From Cymodocea nodosa (lineage: Eukaryota > Streptophyta > Magnoliopsida > Alismatales > Cymodoceaceae): a stretch of 64,000 bases of DNA. Position numbers and translations under genes: made by a program. Below are positions 32,801 to 47,800 of this stretch, piece after piece. The notes below the pieces were generated by a model. That model did no database searches, was not told where the DNA came from, and saw only the letters and a list, made by a program, of their open reading frames with translations. Numbering within the stretch: the stretch's first letter is position 1; every line of letters begins with the position of its first letter. The DNA is taken from NCBI GenBank assembly GCA_036874045.1, contig JAZBRI010000003.1:4228501-4292500 (forward strand), read 5' to 3'.

Positions 32801-35800
32801 TTGCAACAAATCAGTCTTTTAAGTTGTAAGTTGGAGGATGAAGAATACTCTAATTGATTAGAGTTTTGTCTTTTAGAGTCTGTTTGTGCTACCAGAAATA
32901 GTGGGAAAAGAAATGGTAGATAAGTTTGAAACTTATGGGACATGAAAATTATGGAAAACTATTATTTTTTAGGAGTATTTGTGCACCTGTTGAAAAATGA
33001 CAAAATTTGAAATTTAGAAGTTTATGTAGGTATAGGAATTTACAAGAATTGAAAGAATAAAGCCTGAATTAATTTGTATAGTAATGTGATTAGCCTTAAT
33101 TTTCATATTTATTTTGAAAATAATAATTAATTCTATGTAGATGATTTTTATATTTGGAAATAATAATTATTTTTATATAAAGAGATTTTAATAAAAGCAA
33201 ACATAAATTAATCAAAAAAAGTACAAAATGTTACAACATTGTGAAACAAAGTTATATATTCAAATTTAATTGTGAAACATATTTTAACTTGGATATTAAT
33301 GTCATTAGCCTCAACTTCTATATAATTATTTTTATATTTGAAAATAAAAATTACCTTTATTTTTAAATATAAAAAGTTATTAATAAAAATAAACATAAGT
33401 TAACCAACATGTGTGGGAATTTTCTTTTTCTTTTTTCTTTTTTATTTTAGTTTTTCAAAGTGATGTCAAGCATATGCATGTTGTGGGGGAAGGGTGTTAA
33501 GCAAATTCTCATGATTTCCAACTTGCTGGGATGGAAAAATTATCATTTTTGTATGCACTAACACCCTTATTTGGATGAAATTCATTTATCACTGTTTCCT
33601 TTCCTACCAATTCTAGAGGCACAAACCCCTCCCTTAGGACAATTCACCTATCTTAGAGGATACTGGTAGATAAAAAGCATTTTATTGAAAAATTATTCTA
33701 CCTATCTATCACATGTCTAGATGTCACCTATATTGTTGAGGTACTTAGTTAATTTATGTAGGAGTCAAGGACAATGTATTGACAAGGAACTTCTTGTGTG
33801 CTAGCATATCAAGAAGGTTCCTAGTAAAGAACTAGTATATAGGATAAATGATCATTTACACATGGAGGCATACTTAGATTCTAGTTATGTAGGAGACAAA
33901 AGGGATTGGAAAGCCACTTTTGGGTGTTGTACCTATATTTGAGGAAATCTTGTCACTTAATGTTGCTAGAAACAAAATGTTATCTCCATATTTAATGTAG
34001 AAGTTGGGTATCGATCCATGGCATAAACCAATTATAAGATGTTGTGGCTACATTTTCTTTTGATGGAGCTTGACTTTCTTGTTAATTTGCTCATGTTCAT
34101 ATATTGTGATAATAAAGTTGTCATTTTCATTGTAAATAATCCAACCTTTTATGAATGTACCAAACATATAAAGGTGGATTGTCATTATGTTTGAGATGTG
34201 ATAAAGAAAGTCATCTCCACACCATAGACTCAACGTTTTGATTGGCTTCCAGATGTTTTCATTGAAGGATTGAGTGTTGGGTCTTTTGATTGTCTTCGTA
34301 TCAAGTTAGATAGGATAAATATCTATGTTTTGGTTGAGGAAAAGGGCTATATTTGTCTTCAGTTATTCTTATATGGATATGATAGACTATTGACTGTCTG
34401 TTTAATTCTAACCCTAATCAATCCTATATATGTAATCACCATTAGCAATGCAATCGAGCAACTCCTCTCCTTTTTCACACTATCAATCATAAAATGATTC
34501 ATAAGGTCAAGTTGTCAGAATTTCTGCTTGTTTATTCCATTTCCTTTACTAAATTTTATATGACATCTTGGCAACAGCAACAATCCAAACCATAATTCTA
34601 TTACATGTGATTAATGACGTGAGTCCTTTTCTTTCATGTTTTTTTATCTATAGTTAAATATTTGATTAAATCATAAATTTTAAATCATCCTAACCAAGTA
34701 GTTTTAGACCTTTTCTACTTCTTTTAATTTTTTTTGCACTAATTAAATTTTCACTGCTAACTAGTACATTCTTTGGTCTCTTAAAGATATGACCAAACCA
34801 CCAAAGCTAATTTTCTCTTATTTTATCTTTAATTGATGCAACTCCTACTTTATTTTTAATAAATTCATTTTTTAATTTGTCCCTTATAGTATTACTACTC
34901 ATCCATCTAACAATACTTTGACATATGAGAAAATTTGAGTTATACTTTATGGCAGGGTAGCTGACATTGCTTATATAATGACTTTTTTCAAGGTGACGAC
35001 GCTTGATCTTCTATACCTCAATTCAATTGTTGAATTTGCTGACAAGTGGAATGCACGTCAAGGACCCTTGCATGTCCTGATTAACAATGCTGGCATGTTT
35101 TCCATAGGAGGTTTGTAAAGAGTATAGATCAAATATATTTTCAATAAACAGAAGATTGTCAAATAAATATAGATATTATTATTTGATATTTGAATGTTGT
35201 ATATTCCTGCTATATATTTCACATTTTTAATTAACTTTTGGCATTCTTCCATTCCATTAACAAATATTTGAGTCAACAAAATATCACCTAAATATTACTG
35301 TTGATAAATGGAGATCATGTGATGAATAATCACTGAGAATAAGTTAAGAATACCCATAATGACCTTAAGGTTATTACTTTGAAACTGTTTATTCGTTTTG
35401 ACCGACCTTAAGTGACGAAGATATACAAATGCAACTGCTCAAGAATGGGGTACCACATCCTGCAGGAGTTTGATCACACGTACAAAGTTATTTGAAAAAT
35501 TCCATTTGCAACAGTTTCACTGCGACTTTGATATTTTTTAGAGTTAATTGGATATTATTTCTTAATAGTGGAGGTAATATTTTTAGATTGAAAATTTGTG
35601 CTACCTAATCCACCCTATAACTACTATTTTTTTCTTCTAATTTAATTAACTCTATGATGAAGATTATTACTAAGGTGCTCATTAATAGGCTCCTCACTGT
35701 TGTTGGTCAACCCTGTTCAAACATCATTTATTCAATGATGTAGATGTAGCCTCATCACTGGTTGTATTGCAGCCCAAGAAGTTTTGACCATGTGCTACAC

Positions 35801-38800
35801 CAAGAAAAAATCTGCCTTGACGTGTAAGATTGACCTTAAAAACATTTGATGACATCAATTGGAGGTCCCTCATGGATTACCTAAGAGCCTATTGTTTTCC
35901 AACTAAATGGATCAAAAATATATCTATCTAGCCTCTATTTCATTCTTAATCAATAGCAAGTACTATGGAAAGTTTTCTATGCATTGTGGAGTTAAGCAGG
36001 GGGACTTGATGTCACCACTACTATTTCACCTTGCAATAAACATTCTACCGTTGATGTGTGACAAAACAGTGGGAATGGATGGTGTCTTGGAATCAAGGAT
36101 GATTAATGTCTCTCTACTTCAATATGCTGATGACACTTTTCTTCAGATGTTTGTGGAGTAAGAGGATATGAAAAGAGGCTACTATGAGGTGGTACTGGAT
36201 AGCTTCTCATCCAGCTCCTGGGAAGTTCTCTTGCAAATTCTACAACTTTGGTGATGGGCAAGCTCAAGCTTGCCGGACAGAAATTACTTATCATGGTTCA
36301 TGCTCTGTAAGAGCATATGGATGGCAAGAAAGGAATCTCTTTTTGAGACATAAAAGGGATCAGGAAGGTATATTGCATAGTGTTTTGCATCTTTCTTCTT
36401 TTTGGGATACAACTTCATTAAATCATTGATTCTACTGGGTTTATTGCTTTCTGATTTGGTGTGTTTAAGGTTTTGGGCTTTTGGTTGATCATCCCAATTA
36501 ACCATATTTTCCTTATCAGTTGATACTATCAATAATAAAGTACCTTAGACTTTTTTCTTTGAAAAGATCATTATCAGGAAAGGAAACAAACCTTATCTCC
36601 CTTGCTACCTTGAAGTTGTAATATTCTCTACCTCTGCCACTGACAAACATCATCCCTTCCACCAACCACAAGGAGGGCCACCTACCACTGGTTATAGCCT
36701 CAACAGTGGTTCTGCAGCTATAGCTTGCTATTGTTGGCCCTTGTAGTCATTTTGCTGCTGGTTTTTGTTGCCCTTACAATCACTGCTCTAGCTGCTGGCA
36801 TCCCCGTAGTTGTTGATTGTCTCTTCTGCCCTCTCTTACATTGTTGGTCCTTGGTGGCCCTTTGCCTGACCTGCAGTCCTCACTGGCCTGTCGGGAGCAA
36901 TCCATGGCTCTTCCACTGATTCTGTTGAGATCTGATTTGGCAATTCTAACCTGATACATGGACCAAAAAGTATGTTGATGCCCTAGAAAGTCTTCTTTTC
37001 ATTACTTTACCTGCTTTCCAAAGTGATTATTGCATGCCTACTATTGAGTCATGTATATACGAGTAAATGGATATAGGATCTATTTACCCTATCCTATGTA
37101 TAAATACTCCTTAAGCATGAACGATAATGTGGACTTCATTTTTCAAAATCCCATTTCTACCAAGTTTCATTTCTAGAGATCAGAAATCCATCGAAAATCA
37201 AACAGTCTATTCTCCATTTTTTTCATCCAATCAGTAAATGGTGGCTACTAAATCTGTTAGCTTCTGTGTTGCTTGTCGTGTGAGGACAAGCAAGCCCATG
37301 TTAGGGCTCTTGGATGTTGGTGGTTGCTAATTGTATCTGACCCCACAAATGTTTTATTCACCTGTTTTGAGGAGTTGGAGGTTTATACACATTGGTACTT
37401 GAGGAGTTGGATGTTTATGCGCATTGGTACTTGAGTAGTTGGAGGTCTGCTCACAGTTGAGAGTCATTGATCGTCTACGTGGGTGTCGATAGTGCATCCG
37501 ACAGTGGTGCACAACTTTGGCCCTAGTAGGAGTGTACATGAGTTGAGATCGATGATTGTTTGGTAGTGTTGCACGTGAGAGGATGTGCAAGGGAGGAATC
37601 CAACCATGCGTGGGAAAAGCTAATTGCTTGGTAAGTGTCGTGTGGTATTTGTGCGAGCTTTGACGACATATGGGGGTCATCATTCATGAGTTCTAAGAGT
37701 TGGCAGCTCAACAATATAGTGTTCAACAGTGGGTATCTTGACATTCAAACCTTGAGTTTTGATTGATATAGTGTGTTGGTTGTGAAGAAGAAAGGGGGAA
37801 CTTGAGATTGCATTTCAAAAAAAGCAAAAATCTAAGGCGAAAATGACTACTAAAGAGGCCACTACTGTGTGTTTGCTTAGTAGGACTATAGAGAAACTCA
37901 ATGGTACCAATTATTCTATGTGGTCATGGAGTTTTATGACTTTTATTACATCTCAAAGAAAACTAAAACACCTTGCCAAATCCCCTCCTGATATCAAGGA
38001 TGATTTCTATGAGGACTAGTTTGTTGATGATTTAGTGGTCACCTAGAACATGGTATGGAGAGTAAGATAGCTCATGGTTTGATGATGCTATGACTTACTA
38101 AAGTCATTTGAGATACCTTGCAACAAATGTACGCACATGAGAGTAATGTAGTTTAAGTTTATGAGATCTATGAATAGATATTCTCTCTTTGCATGATTAA
38201 TAAATCGGTATAGGAATATTTTAGGACTACGCAGACTCTATTTGAGGAACTTGATCAGCTTTAGTTTTTTACCACTAATCTATGCAATTGAGACAATATA
38301 GGAACAATATTCAGGTTGTAGCTTTTCTCATTAGGTTTCCCTTTGAGTTGTCCTCTTAGGTATGTAGGCAGATTCTTGGTGGTGATAATACTCCAGACTT
38401 AGCCATTGTTTTCTCCAAGGTATTGAGAATGTCATAAATGGGACTAAATTCTGAATCTATTACTATGACTGCTCAAACTCAGGGATGAACCTCTTAGCTA
38501 AAGACAAAAAACGAGTTGCATGCCCCTATTATGGAAAAACCGACCAGATAAATGGTAGAAGAAATATGGAAAACTAGGGATAGGCAAACATATGCTTGAA
38601 TAGTAACAAATTTAGTGTCCACCCAACTACTAGGGATCACCATTTCTCAAGTTGACTATGCACACTTCATGTAGTTGTAGACTACTGACTCATCATCTAA
38701 CACGACAACTATTGCATCTATTTCAAGTATGAGAGCGACCATGGTAGTTCAAGACAATAATCCTTGAATGATAGACTTTGGGACTTCTTAGTACATGACA

Positions 38801-41800
38801 AGTAGCCTATCTCTTTTCTCTCAATTATATCACCTTCCTAACCTATGTGGTGTCACTGTTGTTGATGATCTATCTTGTCAAGTGTTTGGTAGAAGTGTAG
38901 TCCATGTTATCTCTAACATTTGACTTGATCACACACTTTATGTTCTAGAACTTTCTATAAACTTATCATCCATTAATGCCATCACCATTCAACTTTTCTG
39001 CTTTGTAACTTTTTTCCCTTTTCATCATGTTTTCCATAACCTACAGATGGAGAAGAGGATTGGTTTGGGCTATAAGCTCAATAATGACATGTATGTTTTG
39101 ATTGGTAGTGCTCCTAGGGAATTGATTGCTCTTCTAAGCTCTAAGGATTCTAGCTTTGCTATGTTGTGGTACTTTTGGCTTGGTCATCTCTCTCTAGATA
39201 AGCTATGATAGGCCTTACCTTAGATCTCCATCTTTCATTTTGATTGCCCTTCATGTCAGCTAGGAAAACATCATAAGTCTACCTATAGAAGACAACAACT
39301 TGCTCTAGTAGTCATACTTTTGAGTTAGTTTATTGTGATGTTTAGAATCCTAATCGTACTATATCTATTACTGATTTTCAATACTATCTTGTGTTAGTGG
39401 ATGATTATTCTAAAGTTTGTTAGGTCTACTTGTTGAAAGATCGTTAAAATATTTTGTCTATTATTCAAACCTTTATTAATGGAATTTAGAATCAATTTAG
39501 TACTACTTCAAAATATTTGTATACAAATAATGCTTTGGCATTTACATGTAACTCTTCTTGGCATACAAAGAATCCATCTGGTTGTTTCTCTTCTTGTGAG
39601 CCTACCTAACATAACAGGCAAGAGATCGAAGAGGTTGTTGATACGACTACTATTCATCCATTACAGGCGTATCAACGATTACGTCATGCTATCACTACTT
39701 TTATGGTTGATGTTATCCTTTCTCCAAATGTGGGTCCTTTTAACTTAACATTAGATGACTTATCCATTGCTATCCAAAAAGGTACCTATTCTTGCACCTA
39801 ACATTTGATTTCTAACTTTATTGCTTATGATCTTCTGATCATCTCTTGTTGTACATTTGCCTTGATTATCTTCTTTGAGTCTTTTCCAAGGAATTATCAG
39901 GAGACATTACAGTTACCGTGTTGAAAGGCTACAATGAATGATGAAATAGATGCACTTTGCTCACGTGACATATGAGAGTTAGTATCCTATCCTACTAGGG
40001 CAAACATTGTTAGTTGTAAATAGATGTTTACAATCAAGCACAATTCTGATGACTTCATTACTAGGTACAGGGCTCGTTTAGTGGTATGTGGATTCATGCA
40101 AACATATGGAGTTAATTATGCTAAGACATTCTCACTTATTGTTAGACTGAATTCTATTTGGATACTTCTCTCTATGGCCATTAACAAAGGTTGGGCACTT
40201 TACCAACTAGATGTCAAGAATGTCTTCCTTTTTGGTGATTTATCTGAAGAAGTCTATATAAAGCAACTTCTTAAGTATGTTTCTCAGGGAGAGTCACAAT
40301 TGTGTAGACTGAAGAAGACCATTTATGGGTTGAAAGAAAGTCCAAGAACTTAGTTTGAGAAGTTTAGTGAAGTGATGATAGGAGCAAGCTTTCACCGATG
40401 TATAGTGGATCATTCTATTTTCATTCAACATACGCCTTGAGGATGTATTCTTCTTGTAGTGTATGTTAATGATATTTTTTTCATCGAGAGTGATATAATA
40501 AGGATTGTTGAGACAAAAGATTACCTCTAAACTCACTTTGCTACCAAGGACATGAGAAGCCTAGGTTATTTTTTAGGTATTGAGTTTGCCTACTCTTCAA
40601 GGAAGATGATCTTATCACAAAGAAAGTACACCTTGGACTTGTTGTTAAGGTTGGGTTCCTTGGTTGTAAGCCTAAAAATACTCTAATTGAGTTAAATCCA
40701 CTATTCTAGGACAAAAAGTCACTATTACTTGTTGATCCAAATCAACATAGAAGATTGGTTGATAAACTCATTTACCTAATAATTACTAGACTGGATATAG
40801 CCTACACTATTGGATTGTTAAGCCAATTTATGCATGAATTTAGAGAAGTGCATTGGATTGGTACACCAAGTTTACTTGACTATATCAAGGGCGCTCTAGG
40901 TAAGGGACTAATCTACAAGGCAAATAGACATCTAAGAGTTGAAGTTTTTTTTTACTTTGGTTGTACAAGGGACAAAGGCAATAGGAAATCCATCTTTGGA
41001 TATCTTATGTTGGAGGGAATCTAATTACTTAGTGAAACAAGAAGTAGAATGTTGTGTCAAGATCTAATGCAAAGGCTAAATATAGGTCCACAATTGACAT
41101 TGCATGTGAGATGATGTAGTTACACTCACTCTTGAAAGAATTTGGAGTCCAAACTTAGGAGCTTATGTTTATGCATTGTGACAATCAAGTAGTCATTTAC
41201 ATCACCAAAAATGAAAGATTTCATTAACGAACAAAATATATTGAGATTGATTGTCATTTCATCTAAGATCTTGTGGTGAAAGGGATTGTTCACACTCCCT
41301 ACACCCTCTCTTCCAAAGAACTTGCTGATATTCTTACAAAGGCTATAATTGATTGTGTGTTTGTGGATTTTTGTAATAAGTTAGGTATGATGGATATCTA
41401 TCATCTAGCTTGAGGGGGAGTGTTGAGTTATGTATATACAGGTAAATGGATCCTAGTATCCATTTACCCTATCCTATGTATAAATACTCCTTAAGCATGC
41501 ATGATAATGTGGACTTCATTTCCCAAAATCCCTAATTTACACACCTACAACTTTAATAATGGAAACAACCTCTTCCCTACTCGTTTCTGTGGTCAGATCT
41601 GAATTTATGTCAACATGGCCTCTAGTGACCCATGGTTAAAGAATCCCAGTTGTATTTTAAGAAAATTTGATGGCACAAACTATCTCTCGTGGTTGAAACT
41701 TGAAAGCATTAGAGATTTCTTAGGACACACCAAAATACATGACATGTCATTCATGGTCCTTATGTGAAGGATGCAATCTATCAAGGTTAGCTTGATGACG

Positions 41801-44800
41801 ATTATTCTGTAGTTTCATGAAATATCAAAGAAATATTGTTAGAGTATGGTGATTTTTTTTCTGTGATGAAATAGGGTGAATCTCATTAAGAACTAATAAG
41901 TTTCATTCTTACAAAATAAAATAACCCCAAAATAGGGGAGAAACAGAATGAAAGAAACAGATTACATAGGAGGAATAAGAACCCTTTCCAGGAAACAGAA
42001 CAAAAATCTGCAAGAATGATGATGTCATCTGCACTGCATCTCTCCAGACTAAAAATGACTGCATTCCTTTTCAACCATATAGCCCAGCAACCAGCTGCTA
42101 TCATCAGCAACAACTGCTGCTTAGCCAGAGACTTCTTTCCCTTAATCAATGTGCTAACCTCCAAAAGTAACTCCTGGGTATCATTGAACTGCAACCTTAT
42201 TATCACTACCTTCCCCAAAAGATGTGATGTTGAAGCTTGTAAAAAAATTAGGGCACGTTAAAAAGCATTTATGGGAACAAAAAGAATATCTCATAAGCAC
42301 ATACCATACACAATTATGCCCCCCCTCAGCCTCAAAACATGAACACTTGAAATATCTGCTTCACAAGGAAAGATGTGGAGGGCATGGCCTCTCCCCTCAT
42401 GGCAATGCTCTGGTAATGAACATCACTCTTGATAATTTCTTACTTAAGAGGGTATTTGTCGATGCCAATGCTTCTTGTGACATTTTATTTTGGGTGCCTA
42501 GCAGAAAATGGGATTCTTTGGAAAGAACATGATCTCCCATACCCACTCCAATAATTGTCTTTGACACCTACCTTAGCACCCTTAAAGGGATCATCACTCT
42601 TCCCATAACTTCATGGGGGAAGCAAGTTAGAGAAACTCATGACTGACATTCTCATTGTAAAAGTTGAGAGTAGTTACAACCTCATCCTTGGTCAATCCAC
42701 AGTCAATCATTTCAAGGTCATCTTGTTAACCTTACGCTTTTGTTTGAGGTTGCTGACATTGAAGGGAGTCATTGCTATCTTACGAGACCAGAAGTAGCTT
42801 AGGAATGATGTCTTACATTGAAGGGCCTACCACTAATCAGTATAATTGTAGGACATGTTCATCTTGTAGGAAATGAATTGAGCCTCATGGAGGAACATGT
42901 TTAACCTGTAGGAGAGAGTAGGAGAAGATACAATTTTGAACATTTCATAGAACTGAAGCTCCTCAAGATCAGATCTAAAATCCGTTGAGTTGTGCTTGTA
43001 CTTTATTACTTTCCTATCTAAAACCTAGAAATTTTTTGCATGATTTGCACTAAAAATCATAGTAGTGAACCTGAATGCTATGGTTCATAGGCAAAATGTA
43101 GACCCAAAGGTGAAGTCTCATCAACAAAGAAAAATACCATAGAACTAAAAGGAGAAGTAACAAATAAGGAGGTAGGCCAACTCATGAAAGTACATTGCAA
43201 TTTATAAGAGAAGTATCATACCTTACATGGTTGGTTGGCCAGTGTAATCATTGTGCCTAAACTCAACAATAAGTGGAGGATGTGGCTTACAAGGATCTGA
43301 ATAGACACTACCCAAAATAGAACTTTCCTCTATTCAACATAGATCAAATGGTGTACAATACTGTAGGCAGCAATATTCAACTTCATGGATGTATTTTTTA
43401 GGTTACAAACAAATAAAGATACACCTTGATACTTATCATAGTCAATCTAGTTAGGTGAGCATCAACTTCCTACCTATCATTGTCGTTCTAGTTTAACCAG
43501 TCCTTTTGAACTTCTCCATGCTGATATATGTGGCACCTTAATACATACCACTAGAAAAATGGCTGGCAAGCAAGATTGGTTGTTGTAAGTAGGCAATTGT
43601 AGGGCTGTTTGCCCTTGATCAATGGGAGAGCTGGAGAAGACGAGCGAGAGTCACTGGCAGGCAATAGGAGGCCTTGAGGGGGATCGAAGTTGGCAGCTGG
43701 GGTTTTTTCTTGGTCTGGTAATAAACACACGTTATTGATTAATTGAGGATTACATGTATATAATGAATGATAGATACCCCAACCTAAATGGATATACATT
43801 TATCCATTAATCTAGTACTAGGACTCTAATAACAAACACTCTATAACTCAAACAGTATTGATAGATTATATTTATCAATGGTATCAGTACATAAAAGAGA
43901 AATAATGCAGTGTCACAAATGTTAAGAGAAAATACGTGCTTATGGTGCATTAATAAATATGGTCGAGATATTTCTTTTACCATACATTGCAAAATTTAGA
44001 TCGAAATGCTGCACCAGATATTTACTTCAAAAATTTATTAGGTTCTATAGAGAGCTTTATCTATCTACTTCACGGTTGACATCATTTGTCTTGAAGTTAT
44101 TGTGAACTTGTTATCTATTTATGGACTTATAACATACTTCTTGAGGTTTTCCTGTTTCGTGCATTTTATAAAAGAATTATAAGCTATAAAAATTTTTATA
44201 GAGCCATTAAGGATCAAGTTCTATTAACAGTCAAATGATTTGTGGGCAGATATATAATTCGAGGGACAATTTCAAACAATAAAATGCTTAATGTCTATGG
44301 TTTCTGAAAGACTTGATTGTAGAGGACAAATTGTTTGTATGTTCTTTAATTGTACAACTATTTGTCATCAAGTTGTGTCAGGAGCATTAGATTTCTTGTT
44401 AGTTTTCTATATTTTATTTTACATTTCATATCAGAGCGTCAGAAATTCTCCAAGGATGGATATGAACAACACATGCAAGTAAATCACTTGGCTCCAGCAC
44501 TGCTCTCAATGTTGCTCATTCCATCACTTCTTAGAGGCTCTCCAAGCAGAATTGTAAATGTGAATTCTATTGTAAGCTTCTTATCCACAGAAATTCACGT
44601 TTCTTTATATATTGTAGTTATCAATTATACATTAGATATTTTTGTTTCTTACCCAAGAGGTTACAATTTACTGCTACTAATCAAAATTTACTTTATTTAT
44701 TTAAACAAAATTATGTCACTGATATTTAGCTATGTTAAATGGAAAATTTTGAATATCTACCTAGGCACTTTGTGTAACCCAGGTGTTTATTGTAAAGATT

Positions 44801-47800
44801 TTTTAGTTATCTGGATCCAGTTGTAGTTCCTAGAGAATCCAATGTTTTAAAGAAGAAATTAGGGTGGAACATTGAACAACTCTTTTCTTCCCATTCCATC
44901 CTCTTCTCCAATTGGTGAAATGGTATCCCCTTTACTCCATCTAGCAAGTTCCAAGGCAGCCCTCTTGTGGTAAATTCTACACCCCTAGGTTCTTCTGGTG
45001 ATTGTTGATGAGTCCCTAAATTTGATATAAATTGAATAAGAAAATTGTTGAGAACAATTAATAAGAGTTCAGGAACTATTGGTAGGAATAAAAAAATTGA
45101 AATATAAAAGTATAACGTGATTTTCTACCTTAAGATAGAAAATCTTCTCAGGGAGAAATGAGGGTACTTTTGTTAAATGAAACCCTAAAATTTTACAAAC
45201 ATCACTTTTTGTTTTTTAATAAAAATGTATCCATACAAATCCCAACTATATTGTATCTGAATCCTGTTTGTTTTTTTACCAAAATAACACAAATTTGCCA
45301 CATGGTGTATCTGACACGTATCTGAGTTGTATTTGGGCCAATTCCATGTTTGTGCAGGTGTGAAGAGCATTTAGTGTTCCATGCCAATAGAATACCTCTA
45401 ACACATAATGAACCCTTGAAGCAACCATCCAGCTATTTGCAACTGACATTCCTAAGCCAGTTCTTGCTAAGAATTCTGTGTCTTTTGTATCCCTATCGAG
45501 GAAATCCCATGGGTTTTTTGACCATACTATAATAAATTTTTGTTTTTCCTAGTCATTGCTACCCCTTACATTTTAGGAGGGAAGTTTCACCAAAGACTGG
45601 CTAACCCTTCATCCCTCATTGAGCCATCTTCCTCCATTGGTTTAGATCATTTTTCTTAAATTTTCCCTATTAACCCTCGACCTTGTGGAGATGATATTCT
45701 CTTACTCTAACACAGTCATCTTGATATTCCCTTGTAGACATTTCACCATGTCACGGTAATCAACTACATGGTGGCTCTTGTCTAAGCATCTGAAACATTA
45801 ATCCTTCCTCTACCAGCAGTCTTGATGGCCTTTGTCTGGTGATCAAACCCTTCCATCCATCTTGATAATCGTGTTTCTCCCACTTGCTCATCTCTGTCAC
45901 CAATAAAAAAGGATTCTAGTTAGCCAATAGACTCTTGAAGCTCTTGAACAACCTTTTGATATCTTTGCAGGTTGTAGCCTTTATCCTATTGTCATTTTAA
46001 TGTACCTTTTTGCTTTTCTTTTTTGTTGACCTTCTTGCTCAGCACCCTTGATGAACCTTATTTGCAATTAGTGAGGATTCACCCTACATCTTCTCAAAAA
46101 ATTCATATAATATTTTGAGAACACCCCTGGGATGAACCTTATCTGCATTTAATGATATTCACCCTAAATATTCTCAAAAAATTATGTAATATTTTGAGAG
46201 CATGGAGAACAAATCATAATGCATTGATTTTTCCAATAAAATTGATAAAGTTGTCAAACATGGTAACGTATTAAAATTTCTAAAAAATTATTTCATCAAT
46301 ACAGAAAAATGCCATATAATCTTATAAATATAACAATATATCTAAAGAGGGTGTCTTAGTGCAACGACAATATTGTTTCATTGTGACTTGGAGGTCATAG
46401 GTTTGAATCTTAAGATGCATGCTCTCTATTATAGGGGCAAAGTTGCATATAATTAGAACCTCTCTAGACCTTACAGTAGTGGGATCAATTATATGAATCC
46501 TTTACTTCTATTTATTTTTATCCATAACTAAATCTTTTGTCAAGTTATATAATTTTAATTTTTTTACTATTTCTAACCAAATAATTTTTTTTCACCTTCA
46601 TATTATTTTAACTTATAGGCACATCTACATACTTTTTATGGAAATGATCAAACCATCTAAGATGATTTTCTCTTATTTTATTTAAATTGGTGCAATTTCT
46701 ACACTATTCCAAATAAAATCACTTTTTAACTTATCTATTATTGCATTTCCACTCATCTATTTTAACATGTGCATCTTTGCTACACTAATCTTGTGTACAT
46801 GCTCAATAGAAAATAGTTGGGAAAAAGATGTAAAACATGATTCTGTATTGAAAATAAAAAAATATTTTAACATTATAAAATGCAAAAAAAATGAAGATCT
46901 ATCTTACAATGTAATAACATATTGTAGAAGAACTCAGAAGCACACTGGGGGAGAAGACCTTGTTGGAGAAAGGGGACGACATCCTGAAGAGAACTATTAG
47001 TTTTTTGAGACTCATCAGAGATTGTTGGAAGAGCCATTGGAAGGACGGAAGTCAATAGAGGAGATTGATGGAACAATGAAACTCATCACATGGTAGAACT
47101 ATGGCTGGAGAATTCAATGGGAAAGAAGAGGAATGTTTTTCCCTAATTTCCTATTTAAGGTAGTGATTTACAATCTATAACTGGATCCAATTATTACTCA
47201 ACCAAAAAAAATAGGTGATGGATGCTTAGATTGCTTATAGTGCCTCAAAAAGCAGTTAATTGGTTGTGTGAATTAAATACCCTCCTTCAATATTAAAACA
47301 TTTCTTGGGTCTTGTTGATATTTCTCTTGCCTATCTTACAAGATGCACTTCACTTTGTTTTCTTATAGATGCACTTCGTAGGCTTCGTAGATGCTAATGA
47401 TATGAATCTGGACTCTGGTAAAAGGAAATATTCAAGTCTAGCAGGATATTCAAATAGCAAATTGGCAGAGGTGTGAATATCTTACTCATTATAAAACATT
47501 ATGATGGTTTCCATATTTTGTATTTGCATGATCATTCTGATATCAGTATATCACTTCTTGATCATTCTTCTTGTTCTTTTGCAATCAGGTCAAATTTAGT
47601 AGTATCCTTCACAAGAGATTACCTGCTGAGTCTGGCATTAGTGTTGTTTGTGCATCTCCTGGAATTGTTGACACAAACGTTGTAAGTGGATGTTTATTTT
47701 TGATACATATCTTCTTATTGTCTCACATTAACACTTTTCCCAACCTTATCCTTTTTTTTTCATGATGCCTTGGCCTTACCATAACCATGCAACATGCTAT

